Source of the DNA: Sulfuriferula nivalis
GTDB taxonomy: Bacteria > Pseudomonadota > Gammaproteobacteria > Burkholderiales > Sulfuriferulaceae
Length of the DNA stretch: 64,000 bases
Direction: 5' to 3'
NCBI RefSeq assembly: GCF_009937995.1
Contig: NZ_AP021881.1
Location: 1-64,000 of the forward strand
The notes beneath the pieces were generated by a model, which saw only the letters and a list, made by a program, of their open reading frames with translations, had not been told where the DNA came from and did not search any database. How positions within the stretch are numbered: position 1 is the stretch's first letter; each line of letters opens with the position of its first letter. The translations under genes and the position numbers were made by a program. Positions 1-9,180 of the stretch are shown piece by piece.

Positions 1-148
1 ATTATGTCTTTATATTTGATATATATAACATTAATAACAATAATAATAAGGACTGAATACTATGAATAAGTATAAATTAAATATTATAATCAATAAGTTA
101 TATTAAAATAAACAGTATGCACAATGTTATTGATTGATGTGTGTATTA

Positions 149-157
149 TGTGGATAA
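149..157 (-). promoter_or_regulatory. DnaA box
   Basis: The plus strand reads TGTGGATAA, the exact reverse complement of the consensus DnaA box TTATCCACA. It lies in the AT-rich region before dnaA and could serve both origin function and dnaA autoregulation. Confidence 0.75.
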
Positions 158-183
158 ATATTAACTTAATTAGTTTATAAGAC

Positions 184-192
184 TTATCCACA
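184..192 (+). promoter_or_regulatory. DnaA box
   Basis: A perfect TTATCCACA lies 27 bp from the inverted box at 149-157. The pair forms a divergent DnaA-binding arrangement upstream of dnaA. Confidence 0.75.
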
Positions 193-356
193 AATTAAAA
201 TTAAGTTATTCAAACTCTATCTGTTTTAATATCGCTATAATACTTACTAGTTATAAATAGTTTTTTACACTTATATTAAGTGGTAGATAAACTATATATT
301 CTTAAGCCTTTTGTATTTTTTTACTAATCAATCTTAATAACCTTTAAATTTAATTT

Positions 357-1694
357 ATGAATGAATTTTGGCAGGATGCTTTATCTAAACTTGCGCATGA
401 ATTGCCTGTGCAGCAGTTTAGAACGTGGATCAAACCGCTAAAAATCAATGAATTAGATGGCGATTTAGAATTAGCAGCGCCAAATCGTTTTGTACTTGAT
501 TGGGTAAAGGATAAATATTTAAATCGAATTGAAGAATTAGCGCTTGATTATTATGGTGTGTCTAAAGTTATTAATTTTGCAGTAGAAGTTAAAACGGCTG
601 CTAAAGAACGTCGAATTGAAAAACCTCATATTGTCCCCATTGATATAATCGCACCACCAATTAAAAAAGAAGCACCGAAACGATTAAATCCAAATTTTAC
701 CTTTGACACTTTAGTGACTGGTAAAGCTAATCAATTAGCTCGAGCTGCGGCTATCCAAGTAGCTGAAAATCCAGGCGTTGCTTATAACCCTTTGTTTATT
801 TATGGTGGCGTTGGTTTAGGTAAAACACATTTAATACAGGCAATTGGCAATTATGTACATACACATAACCCTGATGCGAAAATTAGTTATATTCATGCAG
901 AAAATTATGTGTCTGATGTAGTTAAAGCTTATCAACATAAAACATTTGATGAATTTAAAAAGCATTACCACTCACTCGACGTGCTTTTAATAGATGATAT
1001 TCAATTCTTCAGTGGTAAGAATCGTACGCAAGAGGAATTTTTTTACGCGTTTAATGCGCTGATTGAAGCTAAGAAGCAGTTGATCATAACCTGTGATACC
1101 TACCCTAAAGAAATTGCAGGTATGGAAGACAGATTGAAATCTCGGTTTAGTTGGGGATTAACCGTTTCTATCGATCCACCGGAACTAGAAATGCGCGTTG
1201 CTATCTTATTAAAGAAAGCACAGGCTGAAAAAATGCACTTGGAGGAAAATATTGCATTTTTTATCGCGAAACAAGTTCGGTCAAATGTACGAGAACTTGA
1301 AGGTGCGTTGAAGCGAGTGTTTGCATTTTCTAGATTTTCGAATAAGGCGATAACGCTGGAGTCTGCTAAGGAAGCATTAAAAGATTTGCTTGCCGTACAA
1401 AGCCGTCAAGTATCAATAGAAAATATACAAAAAACTGTAGCAGATTTTTATAAGATAAAAATCATTGATTTACACTCAAAAAAGAGAACGCGAGTTTTAG
1501 TGAGGCCTAGACAAATTGCCATGTCTTTGGCAAAAGAATTAACTAACATGAGCTTGCCTGATATTGGCGCCTCATTTGGAGGCAGAGATCATACAACAGT
1601 GATACATGCTTGTCGTAAGGTTGTTGAATTAAAAGAGGAAGATTCAAATATTAACCGTGAATATGCTTTGTTATTGCAAGTGTTAACCAGTTAA
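357..1694 (+). CDS. dnaA: Chromosomal replication initiator protein DnaA
   Basis: DnaA is the AAA+ initiator that binds DnaA boxes and melts oriC. The 445-residue product has the typical N-terminal domain, a Walker A motif GGVGLGKTH near residue 151, Walker [10 protein letters not shown] near residue 216, and the C-terminal box-binding helix-turn-helix ending in the signature [11 protein letters not shown]. The length is normal for the family. ATG at 357 gives the expected N-terminus, beginning MNEFWQDAL. The gene is followed after a box-containing spacer by dnaN. Its codons are AT-rich like the origin region. Confidence 0.98.
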   Translation: MNEFWQDALSKLAHELPVQQFRTWIKPLKINELDGDLELAAPNRFVLDWVKDKYLNRIEELALDYYGVSKVINFAVEVKTAAKERRIEKPHIVPIDIIAPPIKKEAPKRLNPNFTFDTLVTGKANQLARAAAIQVAENPGVAYNPLFIYGGVGLGKTHLIQAIGNYVHTHNPDAKISYIHAENYVSDVVKAYQHKTFDEFKKHYHSLDVLLIDDIQFFSGKNRTQEEFFYAFNALIEAKKQLIITCDTYPKEIAGMEDRLKSRFSWGLTVSIDPPELEMRVAILLKKAQAEKMHLEENIAFFIAKQVRSNVRELEGALKRVFAFSRFSNKAITLESAKEALKDLLAVQSRQVSIENIQKTVADFYKIKIIDLHSKKRTRVLVRPRQIAMSLAKELTNMSLPDIGASFGGRDHTTVIHACRKVVELKEEDSNINREYALLLQVLTS

Positions 1695-1758
1695 AATATT
1701 GCGGGTACAAGTTTAGATTAACTTGTATATAACAGGCATATTTGAATAATATTAATAC

Positions 1759-1767
1759 TTATCCACA
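1759..1767 (+). promoter_or_regulatory. DnaA box in the dnaA-dnaN spacer
   Basis: A perfect TTATCCACA lies in the AT-rich 1695-1893 spacer between dnaA and dnaN. It may belong to a bipartite origin or control dnaN transcription. Only the match itself is seen. Confidence 0.65.
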
Positions 1768-1893
1768 ATTCGTAAATACATTATCAATTGTTTATTAACG
1801 ATGTTAGATTATATTTAATTAATTGATTATTAAAGATATATTATAGTTATAAGTTGAAAACAGGCACTCTTATTATTGTTATTAAGGTTATAT

Positions 1894-3006
1894 ATGTTAT
1901 TACTAGAAACTAATCGAGATACATTACTAACACCCTTACAAACAGTAATGGGTGTTGTTGAAAAACGGCATACCTTACCTATTTTATCTAATGTTTTAAT
2001 TGAAAAAGTGGGTAATCGTTTATCCATGTTAACTACAGATTTAGAAATTCAGATTAAAATAGATACAGAAATCTCTACACCGGCAACGGAAGGAGATTTT
2101 GCTATTACAGTCGCAGCAAAGAAAATGGTCGATATCTGTCGTGCATTTAACGCAAATGCTGTTCTACGTTTAGAAACTGCTGATAATCAGTTACAAATTA
2201 AATCAGGTAAAAGTCGATTTAATGTACAAACGTTGCCTGCTAAAGATTTCCCCACCGTTGATACCAGTATTGAAGCAAATAACCATATTAAAATTGAGCA
2301 AAAGAAACTCAAAAATTTAATTGCTATGGTTCAATATGCTATGGCTCAACAAGATATACGTTATTATCTGAATGGTATGTTGCTGGTATTAGAAGATAAT
2401 GCAATTACAGTAGTTGCGACTGATGGTCATCGTTTGTGTCTTGCGGCAGATACTTTATCTGAATCTGTTAATAAACAAGAAGTTATAATTCCACGTAAAA
2501 CCATATTGGAATTAACAAAATTACTTGCTGATACAGATGAATACGTCACTCTGACTTTGTTCAAAAACCAAATTAAATTTGAACTTGGTAACACACAGCT
2601 AATATCCAAGATTATTGATGGTAAATTTCCTGACTATAATCGTGTTATTCCAACAACCCATAAGAACATACTCACAGCTAACAGTGCTTTGTTACAACAA
2701 TCATTGCAACGTGCGTCGATATTATCTAATGAGAAATTCAGGGGTGTTAGACTAGTGTTATCACAGAACGAGCTAAAAATAGTATGTAACAACAATGAGC
2801 AAGAAGATGCGCAGGAAGAAATTGAGGTTGAATATCAAGGTGAACCTTTAGATATAGGCTTTAACGTTTCATATTTGTTAGATGCGCTTAATCATATCAG
2901 CTCGGAAGAAATATTATGTCACTTTGGTGACGCAAATAGCAGTATGCTAATGACTATTCCAGAAAATGAAAATTATAAATACGTCATTATGCCTATGCGT
3001 ATCTAG
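1894..3006 (+). CDS. dnaN: DNA polymerase III beta subunit (sliding clamp)
   Basis: This is the ring-shaped processivity clamp of the replicative polymerase. The product is about 370 residues, with the three-fold clamp architecture and the C-terminal family ending VIMPMRI. An upstream in-frame start exists at 1876, but ATG at 1894 follows an AAGG ribosome-binding site and gives the usual MLLLETNRD start. It lies between dnaA and gyrB, the standard order near an origin. Confidence 0.97.
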   Translation: MLLLETNRDTLLTPLQTVMGVVEKRHTLPILSNVLIEKVGNRLSMLTTDLEIQIKIDTEISTPATEGDFAITVAAKKMVDICRAFNANAVLRLETADNQLQIKSGKSRFNVQTLPAKDFPTVDTSIEANNHIKIEQKKLKNLIAMVQYAMAQQDIRYYLNGMLLVLEDNAITVVATDGHRLCLAADTLSESVNKQEVIIPRKTILELTKLLADTDEYVTLTLFKNQIKFELGNTQLISKIIDGKFPDYNRVIPTTHKNILTANSALLQQSLQRASILSNEKFRGVRLVLSQNELKIVCNNNEQEDAQEEIEVEYQGEPLDIGFNVSYLLDALNHISSEEILCHFGDANSSMLMTIPENENYKYVIMPMRI

Positions 3007-3087
3007 TATTTATCAAATACATCTTTACAGACATAAATTGTATTTTCAGGCGAGCGCTTGGCTTTATAACAGCACATCTTGTAAATT

Positions 3088-3103
3088 TGTTTCACGTGAA
3101 ACA
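3088..3103. promoter_or_regulatory. parS centromere site (ParB-binding)
   Basis: The 16-bp palindrome TGTTTCACGTGAAACA matches the widely conserved parS consensus exactly. It lies in the 3007-3123 spacer between dnaN and gyrB, very close to the origin, where ParB loading sites normally cluster. The parAB genes are not in the window. In other species they sit just upstream of the origin. Confidence 0.9.
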
Positions 3104-3120
3104 CTAAGAACTGAGTATAA

Positions 3121-5520
<2,400 letters not shown>

Positions 5521-5523
5521 AAT

Positions 5524-5579
5524 TGTAGGATCCCATCAGAGTTTAGATTTTTCCCATTCGTTTAGATTTTGTGGGAATT
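5524..5579 (+). repeat. Left end of the Tn7-like element with TnsB-type repeats
   Basis: The end starts TGTAGGATCCCATC and contains two GTTTAGATTTT repeats at 5541-5551 and 5560-5570, spaced 19 bp apart, as expected of TnsB-binding sites. The same 56 bp occur without a mismatch at 29375-29430. Confidence 0.85.
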
Positions 5580-5979
5580 GAAAGCCTGATGCCGACGGAG
5601 GTTAATTTGACCTTTGTTGGTGACATAACAACGTTGATTCAAGAATATTGCGTGACATTGGTAATTAGCTTTATGAACCAATCCATCGAAGGTTGGCGTT
5701 CGTTGTAATAGCAATGGGCTAGGAACAGAACAGCCAGAGCGAGCGCCATAAAGTGCTGTTATTCGGTATGAATCCAACTAGTAGCTAAAAACGGCTGAAT
5801 CATGGCCGAAACAGTTGGCTATCTTTCATCTTTAAGACACTGGCTGTCGTTGTGTCACACTGATAAACTGTTAAGCCAATCAGAACACTCAAAATGAAGC
5901 ACGGGTTTGTTAAAATCCGTGTAGCGGTGAAGCTGAATTGTCGATAGTGGGATACACCCACACCGTCTGATTCTCATCG
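5580..5979. other. Non-coding left cargo margin
   Basis: About 400 bp lie between the left end and the first cargo gene. No convincing gene is seen. A 71-codon minus-strand frame here has no recognisable protein features. The stretch may hold the promoter of the 5980 operon, but no clear -35/-10 pair was identified. Confidence 0.5.
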
Positions 5980-6225
5980 ATGGCTACGTTGAGGATAGTG
6001 TGGTCGGAAGACAATCGGGCGTTATTTTGCGTCATTTGTGATCCAAAACTAAAGATGCCGACCGAGCTGTCTGGGCGTCAGGTACCTAACCTCTCGCGTG
6101 CTCTTTGTGTGATGGAGAGTTTATGGTTGGTTGAAATCAAGAGTAATGTGCGCGAAATCGAGCCGATTGCACAGTCCACGAATTTTCTGGTGGTGCTGAA
6201 TTTAGCGCAGGGGAAGCAAGAATGA
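5980..6225 (+). CDS. Small winged-helix-type putative DNA-binding protein
   Basis: This is an 81-residue protein. The segment from about residue 30 to 60 (LSGRQVPNLSRALCVMESL) resembles the recognition-helix region of HVO_A0114-like and other MarR-like winged-helix proteins, followed by a wing-like strand. It is shorter than typical members and the N-terminus is weakly conserved by eye, so it may be a truncated regulator. Its stop codon overlaps the start of the DUF3800 gene (ATGA at 6222), suggesting translational coupling and a shared operon. A role as repressor of that operon is inference. Confidence 0.6.
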   Translation: MATLRIVWSEDNRALFCVICDPKLKMPTELSGRQVPNLSRALCVMESLWLVEIKSNVREIEPIAQSTNFLVVLNLAQGKQE

Positions 6226-6920
6226 AATTTGAGGTGTATTGCGATGAAGCTAACCCGGATGTCCTGACGTCTGCGAATCCCCGTGCGCGTTATCTCATGA
6301 TCGGTAGCCTGTGGCTACCGGAGGAACTACGCGATGAGATCAAGGTGCGGATTGGTGCGCTGAGGCAGCGACACCAGGCTTGGGGGGAAATCAAGTGGAG
6401 CAAGGTATCCCCGAATCGCAAGGATTTCTACGTCGAGTTGATTGATCTATTTGTCAGCTACGGTGACAACCTTCGTTTTCGCTGCATTGCTGTAGACCGC
6501 ACCCAGCTTAATCTAGCACTTCATGACAATGATGGCGAGCTTGGGTTCTACAAATTCTATTACCAGCTTTTGCATCACTGGGTGCTCGACTTCAACGCCT
6601 ACCGTATCTTCTGCGATATCAAGAGTAACCGTGATCCCAAGCGCCTGCCTGTGCTCACTCGATGCCTGTCGCGCACCAACCTGACCTCGAACATCGATAG
6701 CATCCAGTCGCTTCCATCTCACGAAGTTGTCCTGATACAGCTTTGTGATTTGCTGCTTGGGGTCGCAAGCAGCCGGATCAATGAAACATTGCGCGACGGA
6801 ACGGCCAAGTCAGCTGTTGTGAGCCGTCTCGAATCTGCTCTGGGTTGTTCGCTCGCACCTACACATAAACGCGAAGAGAAATTCAACATCTTCCAGATTC
6901 GACTGCAGGGAGGTTGGTAA
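6222..6920 (+). CDS. DUF3800 family protein (putative RNase H-fold nuclease)
   Basis: The 232-residue product begins with an acidic motif (YCDEANPD near residue 6), has a central EIKWSKVS segment and FCDIKSNRD, and ends with IQLCDLLLGVASS. These are the spaced acidic and Q-x-x-D elements typical of DUF3800 proteins, which are predicted RNase H-like enzymes common in mobile elements and defence islands. It overlaps the upstream HTH gene by 4 bp and the downstream gene by 1 bp (TAATG), so the three are almost certainly co-translated. The biochemical substrate is unknown. Confidence 0.8.
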   Translation: MKFEVYCDEANPDVLTSANPRARYLMIGSLWLPEELRDEIKVRIGALRQRHQAWGEIKWSKVSPNRKDFYVELIDLFVSYGDNLRFRCIAVDRTQLNLALHDNDGELGFYKFYYQLLHHWVLDFNAYRIFCDIKSNRDPKRLPVLTRCLSRTNLTSNIDSIQSLPSHEVVLIQLCDLLLGVASSRINETLRDGTAKSAVVSRLESALGCSLAPTHKREEKFNIFQIRLQGGW

Positions 6921-7390
6921 TGGCCTTGCCTCCACTGGTTCATTATGCTACCGCCGCTGAATACCGGACGCACTACGAGCAAGTTTACTGTCACGGTACA
7001 ATCCTGACCTTTGAAGGTATTCGAGTCCATTTTTCGTCTAGCAAGTTTGGGCATATGTTTTATGAGAGCACGGCGCGGAATGGAATCAAGGATGCCTTCT
7101 CTCCCGTCCGCGCACAACGCATTGACTGGATCAAGGCGACGCTGGAACACCCTATTGCTGCGCTGTTCGAGGGGTGGGATAAGACTTCGCATCAATACGA
7201 TGCCAGCCGACGGGTGGCGGTTGTGTATGAGGATTTTGTCGTTGTGGTGGCGATGAGTCTGAAGCTCGACGGTTCGCTGAAAGCCAACTTCGTGACTTGT
7301 TACCAGGCAGACAACAGCATCAGCAAGATCAGGAAATCGCCGGTATGGTCCCGGGAGGCTTGCCTTCATCGACTTGGAGGGACGCCTTGA
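6920..7390 (+). CDS. Unknown protein, possibly BECR-fold RNase-like
   Basis: This is a 156-residue protein starting at the ATG that overlaps the DUF3800 stop, with a GGGAGG ribosome-binding sequence just upstream. A frame start at TTG 6914 is less likely. The order of elements (F-SPVRAQRIDWI, then -HPIAALFEGWDK, then a run of beta strands VAVVYEDFVVVVAM ending FVTCYQADNSI) resembles barnase/EndoU/ColicinE5/RelE (BECR)-like domains of phage and mobile elements. That is pattern recognition, not a demonstrated match. Being third in the operon, it could be an effector or toxin. No function is claimed. Confidence 0.65.
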   Translation: MALPPLVHYATAAEYRTHYEQVYCHGTILTFEGIRVHFSSSKFGHMFYESTARNGIKDAFSPVRAQRIDWIKATLEHPIAALFEGWDKTSHQYDASRRVAVVYEDFVVVVAMSLKLDGSLKANFVTCYQADNSISKIRKSPVWSREACLHRLGGTP

Positions 7391-7596
7391 TAGCGCACCA
7401 GAAAAAACAAAGGCCGCTGATTCGCTACGCGGGTTCAGCGGCCGAGACCTCGATTGGTTCAAAGCCGATAGGCAGTGAACTCAACTTGGCATTTTACTCT
7501 GGGTTGCCGCCCTGTCAAGCAGTATCTAGTCTCGTGGTCAGTGGGGGTATTCGCGAGACATAGGTGATAAAAAACAACATAGAATCGAGAATCTGA
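7391..7596. other. Spacer with GC-rich hairpin
   Basis: The spacer between the DUF3800 operon and the methyltransferase gene holds a perfect 9-bp stem at 7412-7420 and 7435-7443 (GGCCGCTGA with TCAGCGGCC) with a 14-nt loop. No T-run follows, so a Rho-independent terminator is doubtful. It could be mRNA structure separating the two operons. Confidence 0.45.
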
Positions 7597-9177
7597 ATGC
7601 CAACGCTAAACTGGATCGGCAAGGAAGCTGTCGTCAAACACCATAAGGAAGTGCCATTCCGGCTACTGGAACCAGTACCGGATTTGTGCTGTGGTGCAGC
7701 CGACAGCGGCAACCTCATCGTGCAAGGGGACAACTTGCATGCGCTCAAGGCTCTACTGCCGCGTTACGCCGGCCAGGTGAAGTGCATCTACATTGACCCG
7801 CCGTACAACACTGGCAACGAGGGTTGGGTCTACAACGACAATGTCAGCAGCCCGGAAATCCGTCGCTGGCTGGGCGAGGTAGTCGGCAAGGAAGGCGAGA
7901 CGCTGGATCGGCACGACCGCTGGCTATGCATGATGTATCCGCGCCTAGTCCTATTGCGTCAGTTTCTCACTGAAGATGGTGTCATTCTGATCTCGCTGGA
8001 CGACGTTGAATCTGGGCATTTACGGTTGTTGTTGGACGAGATATTTGGATTCAAAAATCGGATTGCAACGATTGTTTGGAATACACGGAATACCGACAAC
8101 CGCATCAAGTCGCACCTCTCACCAGACCATGAGTACATCTTTGTCTACGGCAAGTCCGACTCTGCGCGGATTGAAGGGCGCATAATTGATCGCTCGGACT
8201 TTAAGAACCCAGATAAAGATCCGAGAGGCCCCTATGTAACTGATCCGCTCAAAGGAAAAGCCACAGCCACCGAGCGTCCAAATCTTCATGAATACAACAT
8301 GGCGCAACCGGAGACAACCAATATTTGGAAACCCGATCCAGCCAAGGGATGGATCACTGATCGGGCGGGCTACGAAAGACTGCTGGCTGAAGACCGTATT
8401 TGGTGGCCATCCAATCCTGCAACTGGTTGGCCTCGCAAGAAGCGATTTCTTTCCGAAACACAGGAGCGGATGCCTGCCTCAAGTTTTTGGTCGGAGTTCA
8501 AGAGTCAGTCGGGTGCACGAGAGCTTGATGAAATTCTCGACGAGCGCGTATTTGCATTTCCGAAGCCACTCTCCGTTATTCAGCGAGTCATTTCTTACTG
8601 TGCTCCACCTGGTAGCCTAGTGTTGGACTCGTTCGCGGGGACTGGAACTACAGCTCACGCAGTTCTGAGGCAAAATGCAGAAGACAGCGGCAATCGTCGA
8701 TTCATATTGGTAGAGATGGACGATGGAATCGCCCGCAAAGTCACCGCCGAGCGTGTCAAGCGCGTTGCCTCCGGCAACGCCAAAGGTAACACTGGCGGAG
8801 GTTTGGGCGGTGGCTTCCAGTTCTGCCGCCTATCTGCCGAGCCGCTGTTTACTGCCGAGGGACAGATTCGATCCGATGTCACCTTCGCCCAACTGTCCGA
8901 GTTTGTCTGGTTTGCGGAGACCGGCACCGGCTATACAGGGCAAGGGGATACGCCACTGCTTGGCGTGTATGAGGGACGCGGCATATATCTGCTCTACAAC
9001 GGCATCCTCAAGGACAAATCCATCGCCGGTGGCAATGTGTTGACCGGGCCGGTGTTCGACGTGCTGCCGAAATTCGCTGGCCCCAAAGTGATCTACGCCG
9101 CCGCCAACCGCATGGGCGGCCGCGCTGCGCGCGAGGGCATCACCTTCAAGCAAACCCCTTACGCACTGGAGGTGTAA
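7597..9177 (+). CDS. Type III restriction-modification methyltransferase (Mod), N6-adenine
   Basis: This is the modification subunit that methylates adenine in an asymmetric site, protecting host DNA. The 526-residue protein has catalytic motif IV DPPYNTG near residue 67 ahead of the AdoMet-binding motif DSFAGTGTTAHAVL near residue 345. That is the beta-class order, with a target-recognition region between the two. The C-terminus (EGITFKQTPYALEV) is typical of Mod proteins that precede a Res gene. The restriction gene begins 3 bp after its stop. Codon use is GC-rich compared with the neighbouring core genes, in keeping with transfer. Confidence 0.9.
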   Translation: MPTLNWIGKEAVVKHHKEVPFRLLEPVPDLCCGAADSGNLIVQGDNLHALKALLPRYAGQVKCIYIDPPYNTGNEGWVYNDNVSSPEIRRWLGEVVGKEGETLDRHDRWLCMMYPRLVLLRQFLTEDGVILISLDDVESGHLRLLLDEIFGFKNRIATIVWNTRNTDNRIKSHLSPDHEYIFVYGKSDSARIEGRIIDRSDFKNPDKDPRGPYVTDPLKGKATATERPNLHEYNMAQPETTNIWKPDPAKGWITDRAGYERLLAEDRIWWPSNPATGWPRKKRFLSETQERMPASSFWSEFKSQSGARELDEILDERVFAFPKPLSVIQRVISYCAPPGSLVLDSFAGTGTTAHAVLRQNAEDSGNRRFILVEMDDGIARKVTAERVKRVASGNAKGNTGGGLGGGFQFCRLSAEPLFTAEGQIRSDVTFAQLSEFVWFAETGTGYTGQGDTPLLGVYEGRGIYLLYNGILKDKSIAGGNVLTGPVFDVLPKFAGPKVIYAAANRMGGRAAREGITFKQTPYALEV

Positions 9178-9180
9178 GCC

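Larger units (their letters stand above)
1..356. other. Probable chromosomal origin (oriC) region upstream of dnaA
   Basis: This non-coding stretch is extremely AT-rich, with long runs of TTA/ATA, and lies directly upstream of dnaA. It carries two perfect consensus DnaA boxes (TTATCCACA) in opposite orientations at 149-157 and 184-192, and a third box lies beyond dnaA. AT-rich unwinding sequence plus DnaA boxes next to dnaA-dnaN-gyrB is the usual layout of a bacterial oriC. The window begins here, so the left limit and any gene before it cannot be seen. Confidence 0.75.

Noticed and set aside
5562-5777. 71-codon minus-strand frame at the left margin
   Set aside because: It overlaps the transposon end repeats and has no ribosome-binding site or protein-like motif.
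7412-7443. GC-rich hairpin as a Rho-independent terminator
   Set aside because: The stem is good but the loop is long and no T-run follows, so it is reported only as a structure.
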